From a virus: DNA of 64,000 nt. Shown here in pieces: positions 17,744 through 26,718 of this stretch (positions within the stretch are counted from its first letter, which is position 1; every line of letters starts with the position of its first letter). A program made the position numbers and the translations under genes. The stretch lies in the IMG/VR virus record IMGVR_UViG_3300034021_000300, positions 1 to 64,000 of that record; one strand, 5' to 3'. Below the pieces are notes generated by a model, which ran no database searches, was not told the origin of the DNA, and saw only the letters and a list, made by a program, of their open reading frames with translations.

Positions 17744-18407
17744 TCTCAAAGTTTTTGTTTAATTCTATCTTTGTTTTCTTATACCTTACCTTTTCTAACT
17801 TATATACTTCATTTTCAGTTGGTAGTGAAAATAATTCCTGGTCACCCAAATCAACTCTACTTAATGTTTTAGTAGATGTACTTCTGAAATACAATTCTTC
17901 AGTCCAGTTACTTAGATTATATTCTATAACTTCTTTAAGTGGTTCTAGCTTATTAAGAACAGGGAATAGTAGATTACAGAAATCTATTCTATGATTCTCT
18001 TCTTTAACTATATATAATCCTCTCAAAGGGTCTTCATAACCTAATTCATAGCAACGAAGCACTTGCATTTTATAAGTATTACTGAATTGACTATACTTAC
18101 CTTGCTTAAACAACTTATATTCTTCTTTGTAGTTTTCAGGAACAGAGAAACAATATAATATATCATCTCCTGCATGAATATCTTTAACAAAGTTTCTTCT
18201 TTCCATAAGTCCTGCTTCAAGTTGTAAGAACTCTTTCTTAGGGCTGTATTTGTAATGTAAAAAGAAATGGTTATTTAGTTCAGGTTCTATATCTACTCCA
18301 ATATAAGTATTCTTAAATAGTTGACCACCAACACCTAGTCCAGATGCTTTTAAATGAAGTATAGGTAAAAGGAATAAGCAACTATGGTTGTAAGGGAATA
18401 CCTTCAT
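17736..18407 (-). CDS. Hypothetical protein, 223 residues
   Basis: A mixed alpha/beta protein (MKVFPYNHSCLFLLPILHLK...) with a basic tail (YKKTKIELNKNFENE). The N-terminus is hydrophobic but interrupted, so it is not a clear signal peptide. No family recognised. It overlaps the next upstream gene by 26 bases. Confidence 0.5.
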   Translation of the reverse strand: MKVFPYNHSCLFLLPILHLKASGLGVGGQLFKNTYIGVDIEPELNNHFFLHYKYSPKKEFLQLEAGLMERRNFVKDIHAGDDILYCFSVPENYKEEYKLFKQGKYSQFSNTYKMQVLRCYELGYEDPLRGLYIVKEENHRIDFCNLLFPVLNKLEPLKEVIEYNLSNWTEELYFRSTSTKTLSRVDLGDQELFSLPTENEVYKLEKVRYKKTKIELNKNFENE

Positions 18408-18684
18408 ATAAAGCTTTCATTTCTTTGTATATTGCTAAATCTTCATCTGTAAGACTATCTTCTGTTATTTTAACTACACGGTAATTTCTGTCCCAAGAAT
18501 TAATATAGTTTTTGTACGTATTCTTAACACCATTTTTTTTAAAATCTTGTAAGGTATATTTACGTACTTCATAATATTGTACACTAACTCCTGTATTTTT
18601 ATGATAAATAGAAGGAAATGTACAGTTTCTATAGGCTACAGCAATTAAATCTCCTGGTTTTAATTTATTTATTATGTTGCTCAT
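18382..18684 (-). CDS. Hypothetical protein, 100 residues
   Basis: A small basic protein with a beta-barrel-like opening (NKLKPGDLIAVAYRN) and a helical acidic C-terminus (TDEDLAIYKEMKALYEG). No family recognised. It overlaps the nuclease gene upstream by 20 bases. Confidence 0.5.
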   Translation of the reverse strand: MSNIINKLKPGDLIAVAYRNCTFPSIYHKNTGVSVQYYEVRKYTLQDFKKNGVKNTYKNYINSWDRNYRVVKITEDSLTDEDLAIYKEMKALYEGIPLQP

Positions 18685-19621
18685 ACAATTTAGTTTCTAC
18701 AATACTACCTTCCAAAGGATAGTACCAATTATTAGTTTCTTCTCTTACTTTAGCTTCATTAGCTAAAGCTTCTACTCTTTGTTTTGCAGCTACAAAGTCT
18801 TCTTTACTTACTTTCCATAACATAGGATATTCAGGGTAAGAAGCATTTACTACAAGGAATTGAAAATAGTCCATTGTATTAGTATTATAATGGTCTTCTT
18901 CTATACCTATACCTGTACCAAATAAAGCAGCTTGTATATCATAGTTAAACATCTTTATGTTATTCTGAAAGTCCATAAGATTATTTGTAACCATCTTTAA
19001 ATCAGTTACAAGGGTTCTATCTCCCGTACTTACAAAGTCAGGACAGAACTTACAACCACCAAGATATTCAGAATAATACATCTTTTGTTTATCATGCAAT
19101 AATATGGAAGAAGTCATAGGATTATCTTTTAAGCATTGCAACACATACTGAGCTTTTTGGTACTCTTGAGGTGTTACTATATCTTTTTCAAGACTTTCCA
19201 ACATTATCTCATAATACTCCCTACCTTCTGTTTCAAACCTAAGTCTTACTTTAGCTAAAGTATCTCTTTTAAAGCCTGCTTTTCTGTAAGAATATTCTTC
19301 TGCTGTTTCTTCTCCAAGTACTGAAGGATTAGTGTAAGCTTCAACAAGACTTTCCACATAATCTTTCATTTGTCCTGAAGGTATAGTAAAAGGTCGCATT
19401 ATAAATAAATCTTCAAAAGATTCAGGAGCACTAACAAGAGTATCCATAAGGTTACCCATAATCATAGCTCTTGTCTTAGGAATAGAAACATGTTCTTTAT
19501 CTACATACTTCTTCTTATACAACATTCTGTCTTTAGCAAAGAGAGAAAGCCTGGAATAACTCCAGGCATCCATCTCTCTAAACTCTTGTTTTTCTAACTC
19601 TCTAATCATTCCAAAAATCAT
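18665..19621 (-). CDS. PD-(D/E)XK superfamily nuclease
   Basis: A 318-residue protein. Early residues (WSYSRLSLFAKDRMLYKKKY) match the conserved SxxxxF...K motif of RecE/Cas4-like exonucleases. The catalytic core reads CPDFV (about residue 189) then LVTDLKMV (about 200-207), a D...DxK site. A Q-containing helix (NYDIQAALFGTGI) follows as in RecB-type nucleases. It probably trims DNA ends in recombination or replication. crAss-like phages regularly carry such a nuclease near the replication genes. The start could also be the fifth codon (MIRELEK). Confidence 0.75.
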   Translation of the reverse strand: MIFGMIRELEKQEFREMDAWSYSRLSLFAKDRMLYKKKYVDKEHVSIPKTRAMIMGNLMDTLVSAPESFEDLFIMRPFTIPSGQMKDYVESLVEAYTNPSVLGEETAEEYSYRKAGFKRDTLAKVRLRFETEGREYYEIMLESLEKDIVTPQEYQKAQYVLQCLKDNPMTSSILLHDKQKMYYSEYLGGCKFCPDFVSTGDRTLVTDLKMVTNNLMDFQNNIKMFNYDIQAALFGTGIGIEEDHYNTNTMDYFQFLVVNASYPEYPMLWKVSKEDFVAAKQRVEALANEAKVREETNNWYYPLEGSIVETKLYEQHNK

Positions 19622-20525
19622 TTGAATCGTAAGCTAAATGCTTCATTTGAATTTCTTCGTTTATTACTCCAATAACTTCATACTCACAAGCTCTGCCTTT
19701 CATATTGTTATAATCTGAAGGGATTGCCACTACATCTCTTGGATTTACCTTAACCATAATTAAAGTATTACCGCTATAAGTAGAAGCATAGCCCCATGAA
19801 GCAAAATGCAGACCATTGGAACAAGTTTGGTTTCTATTGTTATCTACAGCTTGTCTAGGCATACTAACTATTTGACCAACACTATTATCCATAGTACCTG
19901 TATAGTTATCCACAAGCTTAAACTCTTTGTTAGAGTTTTCCAACCAAGCTTTAAATCTTGCTTTTATTTCTCCACCAACAAATAAACCTTTTGCACCTCT
20001 ACAGTTACCTGCTTTATCAAAGTATAACCCTGCAAATTCTTCAGGAACTTCTGCTGTATGGTCTACTTTATCTACTTTCTTGTAAGACACAAAACAGCCA
20101 TCACTAGTAATAGGAAGGCCATTATGCTCCAAGAATAAATAAAGCTCTTCAATAGCTCTAAATTCTGGATTTAGTTGACAATTTTCCCAGAACTTAATAA
20201 GAGCATCAATAGGCAATTCATCATCTAAGAAAGACATAATACGCTTTTGTAGTACTTCAGGTAAAGGTCTTTCTATTCCTTTAACAAATAGTTTACCTAA
20301 ATCTTCTACATACTCTATACGTCCATCAACTTTATGTGCTACACGTTTATATGGAGTTAAAGCAATCCATAATTCTTCTAAATTCTCTACACTTTCTTCT
20401 TTTTGACATTCAGTCAATAATCTTATAATATAATTCCTATGGTCTTTAGATTTAATCTTTATTAACCTGGGAGCACCATTAATGTTAATGGTAATTGTTT
20501 GTTCACTTGCAATGTAACTAATCAT
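19602..20525 (-). CDS. rIIB-like protein
   Basis: A 307-residue protein resembling T4 RIIB. The sequence DDELPIDALIKFWENCQLNP, then LYLFLEHNGLPITSDGCFVSYKKV, then NYTGTMDNSVGQIVSMPR and CSNGLHFASWGY follows the conserved order of the family. In T4, RIIA and RIIB act together at the membrane and in exclusion of lambda lysogens; the role in crAss-like phages is unknown. It follows the rIIA-like gene directly, overlapping by 8 bases, as expected for a functional pair. Confidence 0.75.
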   Translation of the reverse strand: MISYIASEQTITININGAPRLIKIKSKDHRNYIIRLLTECQKEESVENLEELWIALTPYKRVAHKVDGRIEYVEDLGKLFVKGIERPLPEVLQKRIMSFLDDELPIDALIKFWENCQLNPEFRAIEELYLFLEHNGLPITSDGCFVSYKKVDKVDHTAEVPEEFAGLYFDKAGNCRGAKGLFVGGEIKARFKAWLENSNKEFKLVDNYTGTMDNSVGQIVSMPRQAVDNNRNQTCSNGLHFASWGYASTYSGNTLIMVKVNPRDVVAIPSDYNNMKGRACEYEVIGVINEEIQMKHLAYDSNDFWND

Positions 20526-22274
20526 TGATTTCTTCTAGTTTTAGTTGATTTGTAGGTACTTCTTCTTTTAACTTACCTTTTTCTCGTAAATAATCTTTTA
20601 CTAAAGGTAATGATTCTGCTGTTAACTCTACATACTTAAATAACTCTGCACCTTTCATAAAGTTGTTATAATGGTGAACAAGATTAATATCTCTATTATA
20701 CCAACCATTCTTAAGTCCTATGTCTTTAAGTTCGTCTAATAGTTCAAAATCGTCTAATCTTGTAGTAGGAACATTCTGTAACTTACGCATTATATTAGCA
20801 TAATAAGGATTCAAACTATTCATAAATCCATTATGTTTAACCCATTGGCTCCTTATACCATTCTTATTGACAAACTCTCTTAAAACAGCTCTGGTGACTA
20901 ATTCTCTTAATACTGGATGATCTTTCATAACATCTTTAATGTGTATTGCCCTTCTTTGTGTAAAATGTTTTATGTTAGGGACTGAAATGATATAACCTTT
21001 GTATTGCTTATCTAATAATCTCCTACATAACTTAAGAAAAGCATCTAATCTTGGTTTATCTTCCTGGTTACCAACAAATACATAATCTGCAAAGTCTTTT
21101 TCAGTAAGTTTAACATCAGCTCTATTCCACATTAAATCATCATCAGACCAACGTGGATAATTAACTTCTACAGCAGGATATACACCATTCTGACGAACAT
21201 TAGCTACTTTACCTAACTTCCTTTGTTCTTTACGATAAGCAAGAAACTCATCTCTCTTTTCACTTAGCTTAGGAAGAGCATCTACTTCTTTCATTACATC
21301 TTCACAGAAATACACAAGGTCAGCAACTAACTCTTGTTTAGGAGTTATAGCAGGTATATCTACCTTTATAGCTCTTGCATTCAGTCCTAACCATTCTTGC
21401 ATTTCTTTATCCCATACACCATCTTCTTGGTATAATGTATAAAGATTAGGTTCATAATGATGGCTGTAAAAGTTTGTAGAAGAAGTATAAGCTCTACGAG
21501 AACTAGTATTCCAGTAATTACTGTTTACTTTATTAACTATCTGTGCATAATAACCTTCTTCTATCAGCATAAAAGGTCTGTAGTTATTAAATACTACATC
21601 TTCAAAGTCAGACCATACAAAGATTTTACCACCATCATACTTATTAATCTGTACTTTAGGTTTAATCTGCTTTTCCAAGAGATTATTAAATTCTCTGAAA
21701 GTTGTACAGTTCTTGATAGATTCTATGTAGCCTTCTTTAAGCTTCTCTTTTACTTTGGCAAACTTAGCTTTTAATAACTCTATTGTTTTACCTGTATAGT
21801 CTAAATCTTCCCTTGACAAAGTAACTTTTACTTCACCTATGTTACATTTAACTACAACACCATCTAAATTACGTAGATTACTAAATTCTTCTAACTGAGG
21901 ATTACGTAAATCTATGTTGTAAAGTATTTTACCATTAAGTAAACGTAAATCTTCACTTCTGTTGGTAAGAATAAAATCATCATCTTCGTATGTAACTTCT
22001 TTCTTTAAGTCTACTGATAGATTCTTAGTTTCTATGTTACAGAATAGTAACTGATTAGTAATGGCTTGTTCAAATAAATACTTATCTCTTTGTTTTACAG
22101 GTATGATAATTTCAGTACCATTTCCCCTCTGCGTAGGTTGGCTAAACATCAGAGTAATACTACCTAAATCATCTTCATCTATATAACAATTATACTGATA
22201 CTCTGTACCATCATAATAAGTCTTTACATAGTAACTATCTGTGTAACTAAAGGCACTTTTTGAACCGATTCCAA
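20518..22274 (-). CDS. rIIA-like protein, exon 2 (C-terminal part)
   Basis: This exon supplies the last 585 codons of a split gene whose first exon is 23247-23607. It opens with the second half of the GHKL G2 box (GIGSKSAFSYTDSY), which has no ATG of its own; the first ATG is at 22149, 42 codons inside, so taking that ATG would lose a conserved motif. Joining the exons restores GGFGIGSKSAF and gives 705 residues, close to T4 RIIA (725). The remainder is helical with a basic C-terminal third. RIIA-type proteins pair a Hsp90-like ATPase fold with RIIB. Confidence 0.8.
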
Positions 22275-22508
22275 CGTATTATTCCTATATTTCTATAGGT
22301 ACGGACTATATCTTCATTATTTCTAATGTAGGACGCTTTTTCATATAAGGACTAACTTATACTACTTCCTGTTATTAAGCAGACTATACTGCTCAGGTAG
22401 TCTCTGAACCTTCTAAGAATGTATTCTTAGCTTGGCTGCTGATTGACATATCTTTCTTTTAAGACTTAGTTTTCCAGCAATTCATCCTATTTAACGTGAG
22501 CTTGTTAG

Positions 22509-23207
22509 TTATTTACTTTTAATAAATAATACTTCATATTTTTTACGTATATTATCGTATCCAGGAATTTTACTCCAGTCTATATTAAAATAAGGTTTAA
22601 ACTTCCTCTCTAAATGTAAATTATATTTTTGAAATTCTTCAATTAATAGTTTTACAAATGGTTTTTGAGAAATTCGTATCATATAATAATCTTTATCTTT
22701 TCTATAATAAAGGCTAGATTTTATTCCTAAATTTTCTAATTTTAATACTATTGATTCAAATAATTTTTGATTTTTACCTATAACTTCCATTCTAATTCTT
22801 CCTTTATTGTCCTGAAAGATAGTACCATCACCATCAAAAAGCCCTAATAAATAAGAAAAAAATAAATCATCATTTAGTATTGGTAAAAATACATTATTAG
22901 CATTTTCATAACTTTTTCTTTCAAGAATGCCATGTAATTGTAAATCTTGAAATAACTCTTTACAATAACAATAAATATAATAAGAATGATTTTTATCAGC
23001 TCTTTTTTCTATTCTAGGTTCTGTAAAAAACGGAAAAATATTATAAATCTTATCTAATAATTCTTTATCAGATTGTTTAAGTTTTATTTTAGTTTGATAA
23101 GCACCACTTCGTTTATTATAAAATAAACAGCCATCTGCCATTATTAAACCTAATAAATATGCTTTTTCTTTTGAGTCAATTATTTTAAATTGTCCTTGAT
23201 ATTTCAT
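22509..23207 (-). CDS. LAGLIDADG homing endonuclease (intron-encoded)
   Basis: A 232-residue protein with two LAGLIDADG helices, LLGLIMADGC (about residues 18-27) and LLGLFDGDGT (about 113-122). It is therefore a single-chain two-motif enzyme that would cut an intronless rIIA allele and spread the intron. Both motifs keep the acidic metal-binding residue. The ATG at 23207 is chosen because the in-frame codons upstream are a TTG start and overlap a TATATTTG promoter-like site. The ORF sits in the P1 loop of the intron. Confidence 0.9.
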   Translation of the reverse strand: MKYQGQFKIIDSKEKAYLLGLIMADGCLFYNKRSGAYQTKIKLKQSDKELLDKIYNIFPFFTEPRIEKRADKNHSYYIYCYCKELFQDLQLHGILERKSYENANNVFLPILNDDLFFSYLLGLFDGDGTIFQDNKGRIRMEVIGKNQKLFESIVLKLENLGIKSSLYYRKDKDYYMIRISQKPFVKLLIEEFQKYNLHLERKFKPYFNIDWSKIPGYDNIRKKYEVLFIKSK

Positions 23208-23211
23208 AGGA

Positions 23212-23219
23212 CAAATATA
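23212..23219 (-). promoter_or_regulatory. Promoter-like -7 box of the LAGLIDADG ORF
   Basis: TATATTTG is an exact match to the Bacteroidota -7 consensus TAnnTTTG. A TTG at 23240-23242 lies 20 bases upstream. The ATG starts 4 bases after the box, the same arrangement as at 50215. It would let the endonuclease be expressed apart from the rIIA message. Confidence 0.5.
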
Positions 23220-23246
23220 CAAAAAATATTTAATATCTACAAGTCA

Positions 23247-23607
23247 ACCCACCAATAGAATTATTATCAGTTCTTTTAGTAGAACTAAGGTACTTACCAA
23301 ATATATTGGTTACTCTATCTTCACTTAAGCCTATTCCGAAGTCTCTAATAATTAACTGAGTATCAATACCTAACAATTCTGAAGCATCAACCCATTCTAT
23401 TTCTACAGGTTTATCTACTCCATACTCTGTATGTGCATCAATGGCATTACTTACATATTCTCTAATGATGGTATACTCTTTATTCTGATACAGATTATCT
23501 CGTAACATCTTAAACAGAAGTCCAAAGTTATCTGAATCTATACTATATTTAATACTCTTTAATTCTTCTGATTTTATTACGTCCTTACTTTCTTTATCTA
23601 TAATCAT
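23247..23607 (-). CDS. rIIA-like protein, exon 1 (GHKL ATPase N-terminus)
   Basis: This exon encodes the first 120 codons plus one base. It shows the GHKL N-box (REYVSNAIDAHTEYG, about residues 49-63), the G1 box (IRDFGIGLS, about 93-101) and the ATP-lid approach (KYLSSTKRTDNNSIGG), where the intron interrupts the G2 box. Read through without splicing, the frame ends six codons into the intron at 23230, giving a 125-residue fragment lacking the rest of the ATP pocket. See the exon 2 entry for the joined protein. Confidence 0.8.
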
Positions 23608-23611
23608 AATT

Positions 23612-23881
23612 TTACTTTAAAGAATCTCCAAATTCATATTTTAAAACAGTAGAAACATACGTATGATATATGTATGCCCTTCTTTTATAACCATCTAAAT
23701 CACTTGCCCAAACAGTTATATCTTTTACTTCTTCAAAATCACAATCTGGCTTTAACTCATTCATTCTACTCTTTAAATAATCTGCTACATCTCTATAAGG
23801 AGCTGTAGCTAACATATCTAGCACCTCATATCCATATGTAACCACAATAAGGTCTTTAAGCTCCTGTTTTATCTCTATCAT
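23612..23881 (-). CDS. Small hypothetical protein
   Basis: An 89-residue protein with an N-terminal helical half (MIEIKQELKDLIVVTYGYEV) and an aromatic C-terminus (GYKRRAYIYHTYVSTVLKYE). No family recognised. It lies between rIIA exon 1 and the GIY-YIG gene without gaps. Confidence 0.5.
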   Translation of the reverse strand: MIEIKQELKDLIVVTYGYEVLDMLATAPYRDVADYLKSRMNELKPDCDFEEVKDITVWASDLDGYKRRAYIYHTYVSTVLKYEFGDSLK

Positions 23882-24319
23882 CTATTCTTTTCTATTATTA
23901 ATCCCCTTAAAAAAACGTGCCATTATATTACCATTAAATGCATCTGTACTAAGTACATCATACTGTACCTGCACCACCATTTCTCTGTACGAGAGATGTT
24001 GTTTACTATGGCAAAATTCTAGTATTTCTCTTTTAAACTCTTTTTCTTTACCTTCAGCAATCATAGCAGAAATTTCCTTGTTTGAGCCAAAATATGTTTC
24101 CCAATTAGACTGCTTTACAGTAGTTTTAAAGGTCTTTCTAGTCTTAGTAGCTACTTTCTCCTTCTTAGATATTTTAGTACGTCTCTTAGCTTGTAAAAGT
24201 TTTTTTCCTATGTATATTCTAGAACTGGGTTTATGTGTAATTTTATAGATAAATCCACATGCCCATTCTGGAATATCTTCAGGAGTTATAGGTTTTCCTT
24301 TATAATACCATTTACTCAT
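23882..24319 (-). CDS. GIY-YIG-type nuclease-like protein
   Basis: A 145-residue protein. GFIYKITHKPSSRIYIGKK (about residues 22-40) matches the GIY...YIG core, followed by a lysine/arginine-rich stretch and SNWETYFGSNKEI (about 70-82), a phrase common in phage relatives of this group. It could be a free-standing homing endonuclease or a phage DNA-processing nuclease. It is not inside a visible intron. Confidence 0.65.
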   Translation of the reverse strand: MSKWYYKGKPITPEDIPEWACGFIYKITHKPSSRIYIGKKLLQAKRRTKISKKEKVATKTRKTFKTTVKQSNWETYFGSNKEISAMIAEGKEKEFKREILEFCHSKQHLSYREMVVQVQYDVLSTDAFNGNIMARFFKGINNRKE

Positions 24320-24320
24320 A

Positions 24321-24584
24321 CTACTTTATATTAGATTCTGGGTAAGCGCTTGTTACACTATGTACATCTACATAAGGGTCATTATGTGTCCAAGGGTATT
24401 GATGAAATGCTTTAGCATTTTCAGCGGCAGCTTCAAGAGCAGCTTTTACATGTAATTTAGCAAATTCTCTAAGCTTATTAGGTATATCTATAGCATAATA
24501 CATTTTATATTCTCCAGTTTCTTCATAATCTGATTGTAAATCTTTACAAAACTCTTCTGCTGTTGGTATTTTATTTTCTTCCAT
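24321..24584 (-). CDS. Small hypothetical protein
   Basis: An 87-residue protein with a helical middle (NKLREFAKLHVKAALEAAAENAKAF, split over residues 31-55). This helix form is common in small phage proteins of Bacteroidota. No function known. It overlaps the primase gene by 14 bases. Confidence 0.5.
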   Translation of the reverse strand: MEENKIPTAEEFCKDLQSDYEETGEYKMYYAIDIPNKLREFAKLHVKAALEAAAENAKAFHQYPWTHNDPYVDVHSVTSAYPESNIK

Positions 24585-25548
24585 TTATTAAGTTATTTAT
24601 CATTTCAAATCCTTGTTCTTTGTATTTCTTTACTAAATCTGAAGGGTCTTTAGGTTCACCTGTTTCATTGTGTATATAATCTATTTCATATTCCTCTGAC
24701 TGTCTTTTGGCAAACTTAATTCCCTCTTCATCATTATTCAAGTAAAGCAATACTTTAGTAAACCTTTGTTTCAGTTCTGTAATTACTTCATCTTTTATGT
24801 ATGTATTCTCTGAAGGTGGAGCAATACTTACATATCCTAACTTACTTAATATTATTCTATCTTTCCTAGAGCTTGTTATTATCAGCAAATCACCTTTTTC
24901 TGGTAGTTTATTATACCCATCAATACAACTGCTATTCCAATTCATACGCCACTTATTATACTTAGTAGCCTTTGGTATATATATCTTCTTTTTATCATCA
25001 AAATAATAACAGTAAGCCACGTTATTATACTTAGGAAGATAATTGTAGTATATGTACCCATCAATCAAACATTGTTGTATTGGCAGAGTATCTTCTAACT
25101 CTCCTATTGTAATTAAGTATTGACTCCAAAAATCTATATCCTGTTGTGTAAACTCACGAGTAGTTACTTCAATAGATACAGGTAATTTAGGAGCAGGAGA
25201 AATCCTTGTTCCAGTAATGATAGGTTCCTTTATCATTCTTAAAGGTGGTTCTCCTGCTAATCCTAAATTAAAATCAACATTAATTTGGGCTAAGGCTTGA
25301 TAATAATTTAATCCTAATAGTTTCATTACAAAGTTTACACAATCCATTTGTGGGCCATCTCCAAAATCCTTACATCTCAATCCACTTTGTGTATTTGTAA
25401 TAACAAAACTAGGGTCTGTATCTCTTCTCCAAGGACTTCTATACTTTCTATCTAATACAAATCTACCAAAGTAATTCAAGAATATATCATATTCTGTTAC
25501 TCTGCTAAATACATTCTCTCTTGTTAGTTCTTCCTTGAATATGAACAT
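24571..25548 (-). CDS. DNA primase (TOPRIM), crAss-like type
   Basis: A 325-residue protein that should make RNA primers for replication. The N-terminal region (RSPWRRDTDPSFVI, then CKDFGDGPQMDCVNFVMKLLG) resembles the phage primase fold that precedes TOPRIM but lacks a clear zinc ribbon. TOPRIM signatures follow: LIITSSRKDRIILSKLG (degenerate EGxxD region, about 223-239), LLYLNNDEEG (DxE-like metal site, about 272-281) and PKDPSDL. It sits in the replication cluster just downstream of an SSB-like gene and a terminator. Confidence 0.75.
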   Translation of the reverse strand: MFIFKEELTRENVFSRVTEYDIFLNYFGRFVLDRKYRSPWRRDTDPSFVITNTQSGLRCKDFGDGPQMDCVNFVMKLLGLNYYQALAQINVDFNLGLAGEPPLRMIKEPIITGTRISPAPKLPVSIEVTTREFTQQDIDFWSQYLITIGELEDTLPIQQCLIDGYIYYNYLPKYNNVAYCYYFDDKKKIYIPKATKYNKWRMNWNSSCIDGYNKLPEKGDLLIITSSRKDRIILSKLGYVSIAPPSENTYIKDEVITELKQRFTKVLLYLNNDEEGIKFAKRQSEEYEIDYIHNETGEPKDPSDLVKKYKEQGFEMINNLINGRK

Positions 25549-25557
25549 TCTTTAAAA

Positions 25558-25589
25558 TAAAAAAGGGGTACAGATTTCTCCATACCCCT
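25558..25589 (-). terminator. Intrinsic terminator after the SSB-like gene
   Basis: On the minus strand a 7-bp stem AGGGGTA / TACCCCT (25583-25589 with 25564-25570) and 12-base loop are followed by TTTTTTATTTT. It lies between the SSB-like gene and primase, so primase would be made only by read-through. This would keep SSB output above that of primase. Confidence 0.8.
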
Positions 25590-25604
25590 AAGTTGAATGA
25601 TTAA

Positions 25605-26144
25605 TTAAAATGGTGATACAGTATCTACAGGAGTAGCTGTTTCTTCTCCTTCTTTCTTAGGTTTGTAGTTATCAAACACTTGTTGTAGTTCTACAAGTTG
25701 TGCTTGCTCTTTTGGAGTCCAAGAAAGTTCTTCAGCAGACTGTGCAGCAAAACCACCATAAGGTAGGTTAGGATATACAGTACCTTTATCTGTGTTTAGT
25801 TTACCTGTAACACGAAGGTATGCTGAAGTATTTACAAGACCATTAAGAGTAGCTACAAGTTGGTCATAAGACATTTGTGTTTCGAAAGGCTTACGAAGAA
25901 ACTGGCTTAGTAAGTGTTTAATACGAGGTAAAGCAGCTTGAGTTATAAAGAATGACTCACGAAGATTACCACTTGCTGAAGTAAATGTAACATTTGCTAC
26001 ATCTTTAGCATTATCACCTTCACCTACTGATTTAATCTCTAATTTTTCTACTGTAAACTTGTCAATAGTACCTGGACGTACTAAAGTTGAACCTTGTGAA
26101 GCTACTGCTTCTGTTGCTGTGCTAAAATCTAAAACTTTGCTCAT
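25605..26144 (-). CDS. Putative single-stranded DNA-binding protein
   Basis: A 179-residue protein with a beta-rich core (FTVEKLEIKSVG, then DVANVTFTSASGNLRESFFI) and an acidic tail ending DTVSPF. A flexible acidic tail with terminal Pro-Phe is typical of SSB proteins. Its place in the replication cluster and the strong terminator after it fit an abundant SSB. The family is assigned from form and context, not from a signature motif. Confidence 0.55.
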   Translation of the reverse strand: MSKVLDFSTATEAVASQGSTLVRPGTIDKFTVEKLEIKSVGEGDNAKDVANVTFTSASGNLRESFFITQAALPRIKHLLSQFLRKPFETQMSYDQLVATLNGLVNTSAYLRVTGKLNTDKGTVYPNLPYGGFAAQSAEELSWTPKEQAQLVELQQVFDNYKPKKEGEETATPVDTVSPF

Positions 26145-26147
26145 TTG

Positions 26148-26354
26148 TTATTTGTTTTTAATTGTTTTGTTATATTTAAAAAATTCTATTCTTGTGTAAG
26201 TACTATTTTTTATTATTGTTAATAATGATATTGGCTCTTCTTTTGAAGCTATATCTAATTCTAATAGATTAAAGTTAAACTTATAAGCTGTTAAAACTAT
26301 TGATATAATACAAAATTGCCATCTACTAGTACCAAATCTTAGTGTTAATCCCAT
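26148..26354 (-). CDS. Small hypothetical protein
   Basis: A 68-residue basic protein (MGLTLRFGTSRWQFCIISIV... ending YNKTIKNK). Its ATG overlaps the stop of the ATPase exon 2 (TAATG), which supports translation. No family recognised. Confidence 0.45.
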   Translation of the reverse strand: MGLTLRFGTSRWQFCIISIVLTAYKFNFNLLELDIASKEEPISLLTIIKNSTYTRIEFFKYNKTIKNK

Positions 26355-26718
26355 TATTCGTTGTAGTATTTATAGATTGTTTCTTTTACATACCCTAAAT
26401 CATTAGGAATGTATTTATCTGCAAACATACCTACAGGTGATTTACAGGTGCTTTCTCCATCTGTTTGAGTCATAAACTGATACTTCATTTTACCTGTCTT
26501 AAAATCTTCTAAAATAGGTCGTGCGTAAAGTATTGTAGTAAATAAGCCATCTAAATATATGGAATTGTCAATTAGCTTACCGCTTGTCTTAATCTTTAAT
26601 TTACCGTCTTCACCCTTCTCTTGGTGAAACAGGCAAAATACATCTACATTTTCAGGCAACTTACGTAGTTTATCTACTATCTTCCACATTTTTTGTGCTA
26701 CTTCCGTAAATTTTTCAT
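26354..26718 (-). CDS. P-loop ATPase (Sak4-like), exon 2
   Basis: This exon gives the C-terminal 120 residues of the split ATPase. Joined to exon 1 at 27478 it restores KAKDKGYEKFTEVAQKMW in frame, 234 residues in all. It includes a strand-like stretch DVFCLFHQEKGE that fits a RecA-fold sensor strand, and a C-terminal LGYVKETIYKYY. The ATG inside MKNTRFNDEK at 26740 belongs to the intron and is not the real start. Confidence 0.75.

Larger units (their letters stand above)
22275..23246 (-). other. Group I intron in the rIIA-like gene
   Basis: A 972-base self-splicing-type intron. Core elements on the minus strand: P AATTGCTGGAAA (22471-22482), Q TCAGCAGCCAAGC (22430-22442), R TTCAGAGACTACC (22396-22408) and S AAGATATAGTCC (22303-22314). 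The 5' exon ends GTGGGT and pairs with the internal guide GCTCAC (22496-22501), leaving the required U-G wobble at the splice site. The intron ends with G at 22275. The exons join in frame to give GGFGIGS. The homing endonuclease ORF lies in the P1 loop. Splicing itself is inferred. Confidence 0.9.
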
